From: Desulfitobacterium_A nosdiversum
Lineage (GTDB): Bacteria > Bacillota > Desulfitobacteriia > Desulfitobacteriales > Desulfitobacteriaceae
Assembly (NCBI RefSeq): GCF_049860565.1
Contig: NZ_CP172056.1
Coordinates: 3,906,001-3,970,000 of the forward strand
DNA length: 64,000 nt
Reading direction: 5' to 3'
This document shows positions 8,737-17,147 of the stretch, piece by piece. Below the pieces are notes generated by a model that worked only from the letters and a program-made list of their open reading frames with translations, did not search any database and had not been told where the DNA came from. Each line of letters begins with the position of its first letter. The first letter of the stretch is position 1. The position numbers and the translations under genes are program-made.

Positions 8737-9612
8737 TCAGCGATAATATTGCATAAATGCCTCTTCAAGCTCGAGAGTTCCTTGTTTAAATCGCTTAACG
8801 TGAATCTGGGCAAGAGTTTTCCATAGCAATTCCTGTTTATCTGCAAGAATAATAGTAAATCTACTTTTCCCTAAAGCGTAAATCGTTAGGCCGCTTTGCC
8901 GTAGAAACTCCGCGTCTTCTTCTCCCTCAACCTCGACTTCAAACGTTTGACGTTCATTTCGTTTGAGTGAGGCAACATCTTGTATATTAAGGAGTTCGCC
9001 CTCTCGAATAATCGCTGCTTGTTCACACGTTCTTTCAATTTCGGAGAATTGGTGTGAAGACATAAAAATGGTTTTTCCTTTTTTCTTTTCCTCCAGAATC
9101 AATTCGACAAAAGTCTTTTGCATCAACGGATCAAGTCCTGATGTCGGCTCATCTAAAATAAGAACCTGGGAATCCAGCATAAATGCAGCAACAATGCCTA
9201 ATTTCTGCTTCATTCCTTTGGACATTTTTCGGATTCGTTGTTTTGGATCCAGTTCGAGAGAACGGAGAAGTTCAATTTGATTCCTCTTAATATCTCTGCG
9301 TTCTCCATGCATTCCCTCAATTAAATCTAAAAATTCCTGGCCGGTCTGTTGTTCTATAAAATGAAGTTCCCCAGGCAGATAACTAACGATGCTCTTTAAC
9401 TCTGTACGATTTTTCCAGCAATCCAGCCCCCAAATTCTTGCGCTGCCCTGATCCGGCTTCATAAATCCCATAAGAAGGCGAATTGTTGTTGTTTTTCCGG
9501 CTCCGTTAGGTCCTAAAAATCCAAAGGTTGTCCCCGAATTCATTTGGAAGGAAAGATTTCTTATACCTCGCCCCTCACGATAGATTTTCGTGAGTTCACT
9601 CACTTCAAGCAC
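8737..9612 (-). CDS. ABC transporter ATP-binding protein (exporter type)
   Basis: The 291-residue protein has Walker A GPNGAGKTT (about 34-42), an MSKGMKQKLGI signature, Walker B VLILDEPTSGLDP, and the switch His in MSSHQFSE. The C-terminal 80 residues form the extra domain seen in DrrA/CcmA-type exporters. It drives the permease encoded next. GTG is the start codon. Confidence 0.93.
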   Translation of the reverse strand: MLEVSELTKIYREGRGIRNLSFQMNSGTTFGFLGPNGAGKTTTIRLLMGFMKPDQGSARIWGLDCWKNRTELKSIVSYLPGELHFIEQQTGQEFLDLIEGMHGERRDIKRNQIELLRSLELDPKQRIRKMSKGMKQKLGIVAAFMLDSQVLILDEPTSGLDPLMQKTFVELILEEKKKGKTIFMSSHQFSEIERTCEQAAIIREGELLNIQDVASLKRNERQTFEVEVEGEEDAEFLRQSGLTIYALGKSRFTIILADKQELLWKTLAQIHVKRFKQGTLELEEAFMQYYR

Positions 9613-9662
9613 ACTCCACCCACCCTATTTCTATATTTTTTAACTGGGTTTTCTTTTCCCAT

Positions 9663-10664
9663 TTAAGTTCGTGCAAAGAAATAATGAGAGACCTTTAACG
9701 GCAATGGTATAACTTCTATCTCACGAAATCCTGAATCTTGCAAAAGGTTACGAACCTCTTGTTTATAGGGCAGCCCTTCAAATCCTTTATGACAAGCCAG
9801 GAAAAAACTCATCAAGTTTTGGGGAATGTGTGTTTGGATAAAAGGAATCGAAGAATTTTCCCCGCGAAGTGCCGTCAGAATGCCAATCCATCCTCCCGGC
9901 ACAAGCCATGTCTTTATCTGCTCAATAAGTTCTATTCGTTGTTCTGTCGAGAAATAGTAAAGATTATTATTCAGTAAACAACAATCATATTTTTCGACCG
10001 GGGCATCCTGATCTAAGATGTTTAGGCAATTAAACTGCAGCCGATCTTCAAAAGGCTTTGCAAGAAGCCTTGCTCGTTCAACTACAGATGAATTAACATC
10101 TACTCCTACTCCCTGAACTTTGGGGAATTCTTCGATCAGCTTCCTCAGATAAATCCCTTCCCCGCAACCGACATCAAGAATCCTTCGCCAGTGTTCTTTT
10201 TCACATTTTGCTTTGAGCAAGGGCCAAGCAAAATGTTCTGAAGCTCTTGACGCTTTCGAAATCAACTCATTCTCCATTTCGCTTTCCATTTGCACTGGGG
10301 AAACCTGAGTCGTTATGCGGTTAGGGAGTTCAGCAAAAATAGCGCCCCAATAAAGGACAAATTCTTTATACATAGCCTCAAGACCAAAGTCACGATAGAA
10401 ATCAACAGCCTTTCCAATACGGGTTAAGCTGTATTTACTATCCGTTTGAAGAATTAAACCTTGAATTTTCGCTTGCTCAAGCCAGTGGTCGAATAAAATC
10501 GGGTCCCATTCAGGATTTAGTTCTAATAGTTCTTCCTTTGACCTTTCTTGTTGTAGTAATTTCCAAAGATCCAGTTCAAAGCCAGTATGAACAAGCCACA
10601 AAAACCCTAGGTTTTCCATGAGCGTGACTGTTTTTCCGAGAAGCGCCAAAATTCCAGTTTGCAT
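9663..10664 (-). CDS. SAM-dependent methyltransferase with N-terminal winged-helix-like domain
   Basis: This protein of 333 residues has an N-terminal dimerisation/winged-helix-like part (LWLVHTGFELDLWKLL...) like those of small-molecule O-/C-methyltransferases. A Rossmann domain follows with the SAM motif RRILDVGCGEGIYLRKL (about 165-181) and the acidic GVGVDVNSS. The acceptor is unknown. I chose the ATG at 10664; the GTG three codons earlier abuts the GGAAGG site and is too close. It is the first gene of the cluster that continues with the ABC exporter and the UbiB-like kinase, so a modified lipid or small molecule may be exported. Confidence 0.8.
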   Translation of the reverse strand: MQTGILALLGKTVTLMENLGFLWLVHTGFELDLWKLLQQERSKEELLELNPEWDPILFDHWLEQAKIQGLILQTDSKYSLTRIGKAVDFYRDFGLEAMYKEFVLYWGAIFAELPNRITTQVSPVQMESEMENELISKASRASEHFAWPLLKAKCEKEHWRRILDVGCGEGIYLRKLIEEFPKVQGVGVDVNSSVVERARLLAKPFEDRLQFNCLNILDQDAPVEKYDCCLLNNNLYYFSTEQRIELIEQIKTWLVPGGWIGILTALRGENSSIPFIQTHIPQNLMSFFLACHKGFEGLPYKQEVRNLLQDSGFREIEVIPLPLKVSHYFFART

Positions 10665-10752
10665 TACGTTCACCCTTCCGCGAATACTTGGACTCTTTAA
10701 CCCTGTGGATTGCTATTTCATTTTAATAAATAACTGAATATAGCCTTTGAGA

Positions 10753-10809
10753 TTACCCACTCAGGCTTTAAACCCAAGTGGGTAACTGAAAGGTAAAGGT
10801 AAAGGTAAA
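10753..10809. repeat. Perfect hairpin followed by AAAGGT tandem repeat
   Basis: TTACCCACT (10753-10761) and AGTGGGTAA (10777-10785) form a 9-bp hairpin without a U-run. Next to it AAAGGT is repeated three times in tandem (10789-10806). It lies between the methyltransferase start and the end of the Cys-rich gene; its role is unknown. Confidence 0.55.
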
Positions 10810-10825
10810 CGTATACTAATAACAA

Positions 10826-11023
10826 TTATTCCTCATCTTCAGGTTCAATTTCATCTGAGTTATTCACTTCACAGGCCCCATGACAGCATGACCCCTCACA
10901 GCATGGCCCATCCGAGTCAATCAGGATTAGAAGCAACAAAGCAATAATTACTGCCAGTTCATGAACTAAAAGTCCGCCGATTAAAAAAGATATTTCTCTC
11001 GAATCCGATTTTTCCTTGCTCAT
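10826..11023 (-). CDS. Small Cys-rich single-pass membrane protein
   Basis: A 65-residue protein with a charged N-terminus, one strong membrane helix (ISFLIGGLLVHELAVIIALLLLIL as two adjacent hydrophobic stretches), then DSDGPCCEGSCCHGACE and an acidic tail. Five Cys and one His lie within ten residues, which looks like a metal- or disulfide-forming cluster outside or at the membrane. The ATG at 11023 has AAAGGAG 8 nt upstream; an ATG eight codons earlier overlaps that site and is rejected. I do not recognise the family. Confidence 0.7.
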   Translation of the reverse strand: MSKEKSDSREISFLIGGLLVHELAVIIALLLLILIDSDGPCCEGSCCHGACEVNNSDEIEPEDEE

Positions 11024-11092
11024 GATGTTTTCTCCTTTTAGTTTCATATATTGGCATTATATTCCATGGGCCTCATATTGGTAAGTTGGCCA

Positions 11093-11134
11093 TAACAAAG
11101 AAAAAGATGCCCACCAAGTTAAAGTGAACATCTT
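11093..11134 (-). terminator. Probable terminator downstream of the sulfotransferase gene
   Basis: On the minus strand AAGATG-TT-CAC and GTG-GG-CATCTT pair and are followed by TTTTTCTTT. Confidence 0.6.
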
Positions 11135-11240
11135 CGTATAAGAGATTCTTATAAGTCTTATTTTAATAAAAAAGCTAAAATTTACCACTTAGCTTCTGCT
11201 TCACGGTAAAACATACACCAAGGATATTCAGAATTAATAG

Positions 11241-11284
11241 AGGTTAGGCTTTTGAGACGCAGTTATCAATCATAGCCTAACCTT
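11241..11284. terminator. Hairpin after the aryl-sulfotransferase gene
   Basis: AGGTTAGGCT (11241-11250) pairs with AGCCTAACCT (11274-11283). The T-run is weak on the minus side and moderate on the plus side, so this may be a transcript-end hairpin. Confidence 0.5.
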
Positions 11285-11300
11285 TTGTATTTAGTATTGT

Positions 11301-13301
11301 CTAAAAATTTGCTGATAATTGGGTGTCATATCTTTTATTATCGATGTTTAAATAAATATCGTAATCACCCGATAATCCTTCCCTGTTCACATAAAATTGG
11401 AAATCATTATCGTTTTGTACTTCAAACGAAACACAGGCTGCCGTAACATCATGAACAACCGTTGATATGGAATAGAACTTTGATTCATTTTGGCCTTTTA
11501 ATTCAAGGATAACTTCTGATCCTTCTCTAAAGGTTGCGCGAAGAGCCAACCTGTCTTCTTCAAGGACTAAATTTAAATTATGTTTTTCTGGAAGTCCTAC
11601 CTCAGCATCTTTAAACTTAATTTTCATAAACTCTGGGGTTACTCCAAAGCCACCTAGAAATTCACCCTTACCTAAAACCAGGTTCGTCTTTTCATCATAT
11701 GGACTGATTTTTCTTGCTCTATAATAATTGCCTCCCTGAACTTTCAGCTCATATTTAACTTCGTCATCTTGAACTTCGACAGTAATGGACTCTAAAGTTA
11801 AATGAATGTGTTCATCTTTATATTTGTTCAAGAGCATTGCACCCAAGCCGTCGGTGTGTTTTCCTCTGTAGGTGGCGATACCGCCGGAGTGAATCATATA
11901 ATGTCCTTTATCATAATAGTCTACATTGGAGATATATGGCGAATAGAATTCAGCTCCTCTTTCTTTACCATACTGCCAAACTTGTTCAATTTCCATTTTG
12001 TCAGGGTCAATTCTATAGATTACCCCTCTGGAGAAGTTCTCTTCGGGCGGAACTCGATTCGCTTCGTTTTTAGCTCTATAGGTTCCATTATCAAAGACAA
12101 ATACATCACCATTCGGTAAAATTCTTGCGGCATGCTGTTCATATTGCCAGTCGAACTCTCCCTTGGTTACATTCTTGAAGAAATATTTCTGCCACTCCTC
12201 TCCCCAGCCTTCAGGATCACCAAGAATCCAGTTCAATTTTCCTGTATCATAATTGAAGTTGATAATTGCATCTTTATGTCTTCCGGACATGGTTATGGAG
12301 TTCGTCGCTTTGTCATACCAAACCGCGTTATTGTGGAACCAATCATGGTGATTCCAATCTCCCGCATTTCCTTTTTCTCTGGATAAAATCTTGAGCAAAT
12401 CCCAGGATTTTAGTACTTTTCCAGTTTTCTGATCAATCTCAACTACATAATCTTCTACCGATTCATCGAAGTCATTGTCAGACGCGGATAAGATGTGCCC
12501 ATTTTCCAACTCGATGGCATCATGATGGAACCCCCCCGGCAGGCGATATTCCTTATAGATTTTACCGCAGAAATCCATTTCCATAAGCCCGGCAGTATAG
12601 TAGGGTTTTTGCACTGTCCTATAGGAAGTTACCATAAGTCTTCCATTCTCTAGTTTTTTAATATCCCAGCTTTGTTTATTGGTTATTACCCATCTTAAAT
12701 CACCCGCATAATCGAAGCCGGCAGTTTTTGCCGAATCGATTAAAGGAGTTGTGGTTGAAATCAGCATTAAATCTTTCCCGAAATACTCCGGCGTGGTTCG
12801 GCAATAAAGAGCCCTATTAACATCGAGTTCTTCCACTTTAATCTTAACCTGTGATGTTTGGCCATTGCCTAGGGTTAGAACAACAGTGTTCTCATAATTG
12901 TCGTATAATCCATAAATCGGTAATACATGCTCTTTGGCTGCCGCAAAGGTATGGGTTAAATCCCCCTCAACGGCTTTACCCTTTACCGTTATTTCAGCCG
13001 TTGTCTCTTCATCTGTATTAAAACAAATGACTGCAGCAAGTGGATTAATCAGATACGGATTTTCAACGACGAGAGGGTTTTCTATCGAATATTTTCCTGA
13101 TCTAAGCTTAGCTAAAAACTTTTCTTCAGACTCAGTTTGTAAAGTAATTAAGTGTTTTTCTGTTTCCAATTCATTCCTCAAAGCTTTCACTCCCTTTAAC
13201 AAATGAGAACATTTTCTGAAACCGCTTGCTCTTGTTCCCTCGATCACATTATATATTTCTTCCGAATCCGTTAAAAACATAAGTTTGTTGTTTAATACCA
13301 C
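11301..13301 (-). CDS. Aryl-sulfate sulfotransferase (ASST family)
   Basis: This protein of 666 residues has the length and motifs of bacterial PAPS-independent arylsulfotransferases, which move sulfate from one phenolic ester to another phenol through a sulfo-histidine. Candidate active-site blocks in order are GGFHHDAIELENGH, DWNHHDWFHNNAVWY, SGRHKDAI and YEQHAARILPNGDVFVFDNG; they match the His/His/Arg/His set of E. coli ASST. Unlike the periplasmic enzymes it shows no signal peptide. The start is uncertain: the GTG at 13301 is only 2 nt after AAGGAG, and the next ATG is at 13280. It stands alone between hairpins, with no dsb-type helper gene beside it. Confidence 0.9.
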   Translation of the reverse strand: MVLNNKLMFLTDSEEIYNVIEGTRASGFRKCSHLLKGVKALRNELETEKHLITLQTESEEKFLAKLRSGKYSIENPLVVENPYLINPLAAVICFNTDEETTAEITVKGKAVEGDLTHTFAAAKEHVLPIYGLYDNYENTVVLTLGNGQTSQVKIKVEELDVNRALYCRTTPEYFGKDLMLISTTTPLIDSAKTAGFDYAGDLRWVITNKQSWDIKKLENGRLMVTSYRTVQKPYYTAGLMEMDFCGKIYKEYRLPGGFHHDAIELENGHILSASDNDFDESVEDYVVEIDQKTGKVLKSWDLLKILSREKGNAGDWNHHDWFHNNAVWYDKATNSITMSGRHKDAIINFNYDTGKLNWILGDPEGWGEEWQKYFFKNVTKGEFDWQYEQHAARILPNGDVFVFDNGTYRAKNEANRVPPEENFSRGVIYRIDPDKMEIEQVWQYGKERGAEFYSPYISNVDYYDKGHYMIHSGGIATYRGKHTDGLGAMLLNKYKDEHIHLTLESITVEVQDDEVKYELKVQGGNYYRARKISPYDEKTNLVLGKGEFLGGFGVTPEFMKIKFKDAEVGLPEKHNLNLVLEEDRLALRATFREGSEVILELKGQNESKFYSISTVVHDVTAACVSFEVQNDNDFQFYVNREGLSGDYDIYLNIDNKRYDTQLSANF

Positions 13302-13384
13302 AACTCCTTGTTGTGATCATAAGATACCATGCAAAAATCGCAGATGCTTTGATAACAAAATTGATTCTTGAAATCCATTAATCT

Positions 13385-13424
13385 AAAAAACCAGAACTCA
13401 AACGTTATGAGATTCTGGTTTAAT
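13385..13424 (-). terminator. Terminator overlapping the end of the 55-codon gene
   Basis: On the minus strand AACCAGAATCTC and GAGTTCTGGTT form a stem followed by TTTTTTAGA. The stop codon of the small gene (13398-13400) lies inside it. Confidence 0.8.
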
Positions 13425-13565
13425 TCGTGGCGCTTCTTTAATTTCTTTTTTTCGAGGTAAGGATTTTCGATTCATTGGCAATTTTCGTATTGAAGGCCCT
13501 ATAGGCTCTAGCCCAACTCTTTGCAAAATTTCATTAATAACAAGTGAGTTTTCTTCGTTCAACAT
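13398..13565 (-). CDS. Small basic hypothetical protein
   Basis: A 55-residue protein with an N-terminal helix-like stretch (ENSLVINEILQRVGLEPIGPS), then a strongly basic tail rich in Arg, Lys and Pro. There are no membrane segments. The ATG at 13565 has GAAAGGAGTG 4-9 nt upstream; an ATG five codons earlier overlaps that site. A hairpin plus T-run sits directly before the ribosome binding site, and a terminator overlaps the 3' end, so it looks like a separately controlled mini-transcript between phoU and the sulfotransferase. The function is unknown. Confidence 0.6.
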   Translation of the reverse strand: MLNEENSLVINEILQRVGLEPIGPSIRKLPMNRKSLPRKKEIKEAPRIKPESHNV

Positions 13566-13577
13566 GTTCACTCCTTT

Positions 13578-13612
13578 CAAAAAAAAATTTTAGGGGAGTT
13601 TTAGCTCCCCTA
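13578..13612 (-). terminator. Hairpin with T-run just before a small gene (attenuator-like)
   Basis: On the minus strand AGGGGAG and CTCCCCT (13605-13611 and 13592-13598) pair around a short loop. AAAATTTTTTTTT follows, ending only about 8 nt before the GAAAGGAG site of the 55-codon gene. It could be a terminator for upstream reading or an attenuator of that gene. Confidence 0.65.
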
Positions 13613-13709
13613 TATGGTAAGGGGAAGGCATGAATTACTTTTATTATAAATAAGCTTTGTTAACCTCTAATTAATTTACTGTTAAATATAGATTATTTTT
13701 CAGCAAAAA

Positions 13710-13752
13710 GTATAAAAGGCTTTGAACCAATCAATGATTCAAAGCCTTTTTC
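13710..13752 (-). terminator. Terminator of the pst-phoU operon
   Basis: A 13-bp stem, AAAAGGCTTTGAA with TTCAAAGCCTTTT, lies 10 nt after the phoU stop and is followed on the minus strand by a weak T-rich stretch. Confidence 0.85.
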
Positions 13753-13761
13753 TCTTATTAT

Positions 13762-14418
13762 CTAATTTAAGTCTGACCGTTTTCCTGTGACTACATAAAT
13801 TGTTTCTTCTGAAATATTTGTGCAATAATCTCCCATCCGCTCAAGGAATCTCCCTGCAAACAATAAGTACGTCGCTTGGTTAATCGTCGACGGTTTCTCA
13901 ATCATTAAAACGAGTAATTCACGGAAAATCTGATTATATAAATGATCGACCATATCATCTTTTGCTGCCATGGCCATTGCTTCTTCAACGTTTTCATTTT
14001 TACACGCCTCTAAGCCTTGTGCCACCATTTCCCGAACAAGCTCTGCCATACGCGGGAGATCAATGAGAGGTTTCATTAACTCTTGAGAGCCAATACGCAG
14101 CGATTGTTTCGCAATATCAACCGCGTGATCTCCTATCCGCTCGAGGTTGATAGAAATCTTAAAGTTAGCAACAATTTTACGCAAATCCTTCGCAAACGGT
14201 TGTTGAGTTGCCATGAGAAGAGTGCATTGCTCTTCAATTTTTGCTTGTAGTTCATTCACCTGGAGATCTCCAGTAATGACTTGATTCGCAAGCTCTAAAT
14301 CTTGATTTACAAGGGATTTGATAGCGATATCAATTTGGCTCCGCACCAATTCTCCTAACTGATATATTTTCTGATTCAAATCTTCTAAAGCTTCATCAAA
14401 TAAATGGCGAGTTGTCAC
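13762..14418 (-). CDS. phoU: Phosphate signalling protein PhoU
   Basis: The 218-residue protein consists of two three-helix PhoU repeats. The family metal/acidic motifs are visible as NLERIGDHAVDIA (about 95-107) and the second-repeat equivalent FLERMGDYCTNISEE near the C-terminus. PhoU connects the Pst importer to the phosphate two-component system and keeps it silent when phosphate is plentiful. It starts with GTG after AAAGGGGGC. It is the last gene of pstS-C-A-B-phoU. Confidence 0.97.
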   Translation of the reverse strand: MTTRHLFDEALEDLNQKIYQLGELVRSQIDIAIKSLVNQDLELANQVITGDLQVNELQAKIEEQCTLLMATQQPFAKDLRKIVANFKISINLERIGDHAVDIAKQSLRIGSQELMKPLIDLPRMAELVREMVAQGLEACKNENVEEAMAMAAKDDMVDHLYNQIFRELLVLMIEKPSTINQATYLLFAGRFLERMGDYCTNISEETIYVVTGKRSDLN

Positions 14419-14435
14419 TCTAGATGCCCCCTTTA

Positions 14436-15191
14436 TTAACCAAAACGACCGGAAATGTAATCTTCAGTTCTCTGATCTGCGGGTCGGGTAAATAGTACAC
14501 CTGTTTCATCAACCTCTACAAGATCACCGTTTAAGAAGAACGCCGTCTGGTCAGAAATTCGAGATGCTTGATGCATATTATGCGTGACGATAACAATAGT
14601 ATACTTTAATTTCAATTCCGTTACCAACTCTTCAATTTTCATCGTAGAAATCGGATCAAGAGCCGAAGTAGGTTCATCCATTAACAATACCTCAGGTTCA
14701 ACTGCCAACAACCGTGCAATGCATAATCTTTGCTGCTGCCCCCCCGAAAGTCCAAGTGCACTTTTGTGTAAACGATCTTTGACTTCATTCCATAAAACAG
14801 CGCCGCGCAGACTCGCTTCAACAATCTCATCTAATCGGGCTTTAGAAGTCTCACCATGGATACGTGGGCCATAAGCAACATTTTCATAGACGGATTTGGG
14901 AAAAGGATTCGGTCTTTGAAAAACCATTCCTACACGTTTTCTTAGAAGAGCAATATCAGTATCTGACGCATAAATATCTTGGTCGTCAATCTTAATCTTG
15001 CCAAAGATTTTAACATTCGGCAACAAATCGTGCATTCGATTTAAACTACGTACAAATGTCGACTTACCACAACCTGATGGTCCAATGAGTGCTGTTACAC
15101 TTTTCTCAGGCATGGTGAGACTGATATCCGATAAAGCCTTATGATCGCCGTAGTATAAATCTAGATTCTCAACAACGATTTTATTCCTCAT
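14436..15191 (-). CDS. pstB: Phosphate ABC importer ATPase PstB
   Basis: The 251-residue protein has Walker A GPSGCGKSTFVRSLNRM (about 37-53), the PstB-typical continuation into NRMHDLLPN, LSGGQQQRL, Walker B VLLMDEPTSALDP and the switch His in VTHNM. It hydrolyses ATP to drive the PstC-PstA channel. It lies 15 bp after pstA and 17 bp before phoU. Confidence 0.98.
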   Translation of the reverse strand: MRNKIVVENLDLYYGDHKALSDISLTMPEKSVTALIGPSGCGKSTFVRSLNRMHDLLPNVKIFGKIKIDDQDIYASDTDIALLRKRVGMVFQRPNPFPKSVYENVAYGPRIHGETSKARLDEIVEASLRGAVLWNEVKDRLHKSALGLSGGQQQRLCIARLLAVEPEVLLMDEPTSALDPISTMKIEELVTELKLKYTIVIVTHNMHQASRISDQTAFFLNGDLVEVDETGVLFTRPADQRTEDYISGRFG

Positions 15192-15205
15192 AAATGGAGT
15201 CTCCT

Positions 15206-16048
15206 TTATTCGTTTTTGCCGAGAAGTCGTTTTTGCAACCAGCGACTTGGCAAGGCTAATATAATATTAAAAATAAGGACCATAATAATGAGCAGCGCTG
15301 CAGTTCCATTAGCGATCGCATCCGCATTTGTACCCGGAAGAGGATTGGACTTCACTGCAAATAAATGAACAGCCAAAGTTTCTCCCGCCGCCATTGGGTT
15401 CGTATCAAAGAGATGACGCGAGACATTCATCCCTGCTGTAAAAATTAAAATTGCCGTTTCACCTAGAGCACGACCGGCAACTAAGGTCACCCCAGTTACA
15501 ATACCAGGTAAAGCCGTAGGCAGTATAACCTTGCGTATGGTTTGCCACATCGTGGCTCCAAGTGCGAGACTAGCTTCTCGATAGCTCGAAGGAACAGCCC
15601 GCAGGGAATCTTCGGTTACACGGACTAAAATCGGTAAATTTAATAAGGCTAAAGTTGCCGAACCGCCAAGGATGGAAAAGCCAAGCCCAAGCTTATTAAC
15701 AAAAATAATCATACCAAATAATCCAAAAACAATCGAGGGTACGCTGGCTAAACTCTCTGTGCTTAGTCGAATTAAATCCGTCAGCTTATTCTGAGGCGCA
15801 TATTCAGCTAAATAGATGCCCGCTCCTACTCCAATGGGTAAAGAGAAGAGCAAGGAAAGGAAAAGAATATAAAAGGAATTGAAAAGTTGAGCCCCAACCC
15901 CATCCGAACCCGTTAAAAATTGAATATTAAGGTAAGGTAACCCTCTGCCAAGAATATAGACAAGAAACCAAACAAGAATTCCAAGAATTATCAAGGCCGC
16001 TAACCAGAGAACTCCAGTTGCGATCTTATCTATTTTTTTAGGACTCAT
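15206..16048 (-). CDS. pstA: Phosphate ABC importer permease PstA
   Basis: A permease of 280 residues with six predicted membrane helices. The EAA-loop that contacts PstB is YREASLALGATMWQTIRKVILPTALPGIVTG. The ATG overlaps the pstC stop by 4 bp (ATGA type), so the two channel halves are translationally coupled. Confidence 0.97.
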   Translation of the reverse strand: MSPKKIDKIATGVLWLAALIILGILVWFLVYILGRGLPYLNIQFLTGSDGVGAQLFNSFYILFLSLLFSLPIGVGAGIYLAEYAPQNKLTDLIRLSTESLASVPSIVFGLFGMIIFVNKLGLGFSILGGSATLALLNLPILVRVTEDSLRAVPSSYREASLALGATMWQTIRKVILPTALPGIVTGVTLVAGRALGETAILIFTAGMNVSRHLFDTNPMAAGETLAVHLFAVKSNPLPGTNADAIANGTAALLIIMVLIFNIILALPSRWLQKRLLGKNE

Positions 16049-16926
16049 CGAACTGCCCCCCTTCTTGCAGCAACGCGCACGAGGATAATAAGAATAAGGG
16101 AAATCAGTAAAAGAATAAGGGACATCATAAATAAAGCATTATTCCATGTCGAACCAAAAGGAGTGTTCCCCATCTCCATGACAATATTACTCGTCAAAGT
16201 TGAAGTTGGGCTAACGAGCGATTCGGGGAATCGTGAAGAATTTCCAATAACCATTTGAACAGCCATAGTCTCACCAATAGCCCGTGCCATAGCTAAAATT
16301 AGAGCAGTCATAATACCTGGTGTTGCAGCTGGAACCAATACTCTCCAGATCGTTTGCCAACGCGTTGCACCTAAGGCTAATGAGGCTTCTTCATAAGTAT
16401 CCGGTAACGAACGCAGTGTATCTTCTGTAATACTAATAACTGTCGGCAGAATCATAATCGCCAAAACAATTGAACTTGCCAGCAGGCCAAAACCAGTTGG
16501 GGATTTTGATGTTTTGCGTATGATATCCACAATAACCGTTATGCCGACATAACCGTAAACAACGGATGGGATACCCGCAAAAAGGTCGGTAGCCGGGCGC
16601 ATAACCCTTCTCACGCGATTCGGAGCAATTTTAGCTAAAAATACCGCACCTGCTAATCCTAAAGGACCTCCAATGAGAATAGCAATTATGGTCGAGGCAA
16701 TAGACCCAGTAATAAATGTAAGTGCACCAAATTTTCCGTTGCTTGGATTCCAAACACTGCTCGTAAAAAACTCGACAATACTTGTTTGACGGAAGGTTGC
16801 CAACCCTTGATTCCCTACAAACCAAATGATTGAAACGATGATCAGCGAAACGAGAATTGCACTCGCGATAAAAAGGTATCGAAACAAACGATCGTTAAAA
16901 TAAACCATGGACCTTCTTTGAGGCAA
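16045..16926 (-). CDS. pstC: Phosphate ABC importer permease PstC
   Basis: A permease of about 293 residues with six membrane helices and the EAA-loop YEEASLALGATRWQTIWRVLVPAATPGIMTA. The start needs care: an ATG at 16941 reads ATGGAGGTGGAGGT and is itself the ribosome binding site. The TTG at 16926, 8 nt after GGAGG, is therefore the likelier start. It pairs with PstA to form the phosphate channel. A strong hairpin separates it from pstS upstream. Confidence 0.95.
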   Translation of the reverse strand: MPQRRSMVYFNDRLFRYLFIASAILVSLIIVSIIWFVGNQGLATFRQTSIVEFFTSSVWNPSNGKFGALTFITGSIASTIIAILIGGPLGLAGAVFLAKIAPNRVRRVMRPATDLFAGIPSVVYGYVGITVIVDIIRKTSKSPTGFGLLASSIVLAIMILPTVISITEDTLRSLPDTYEEASLALGATRWQTIWRVLVPAATPGIMTALILAMARAIGETMAVQMVIGNSSRFPESLVSPTSTLTSNIVMEMGNTPFGSTWNNALFMMSLILLLISLILIILVRVAARRGAVR

Positions 16927-17044
16927 TACCTCCACCTCCATTAAACTCGAAACCTTTTATTTAATAATGTTCGACAAATCTTTCATAATTAACTTTAGCT
17001 TCCCTCTGTTAAGTGCGAATTAACCTATTGTTAAGTTTATGTTA

Positions 17045-17110
17045 AAAAATTTTTTAAAAATAAATCCTAACCCCTCATTGAGATCGTCATCTCCTTAAGG
17101 GTTAGGATTA
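17045..17110 (-). terminator. Intra-operon terminator/stabiliser between pstS and pstC
   Basis: AATCCTAACCC (17063-17073) pairs with GGGTTAGGATT (17099-17109), an 11-bp perfect stem. On the minus strand it is followed by a TTTTTAAAAAATTTTTT tract. It probably lets only part of the transcripts reach pstC, giving the usual excess of the binding protein. Confidence 0.8.
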
Positions 17111-17147
17111 TATTTTACGATCTATCGAATTCCTTCAATAGATTCCA

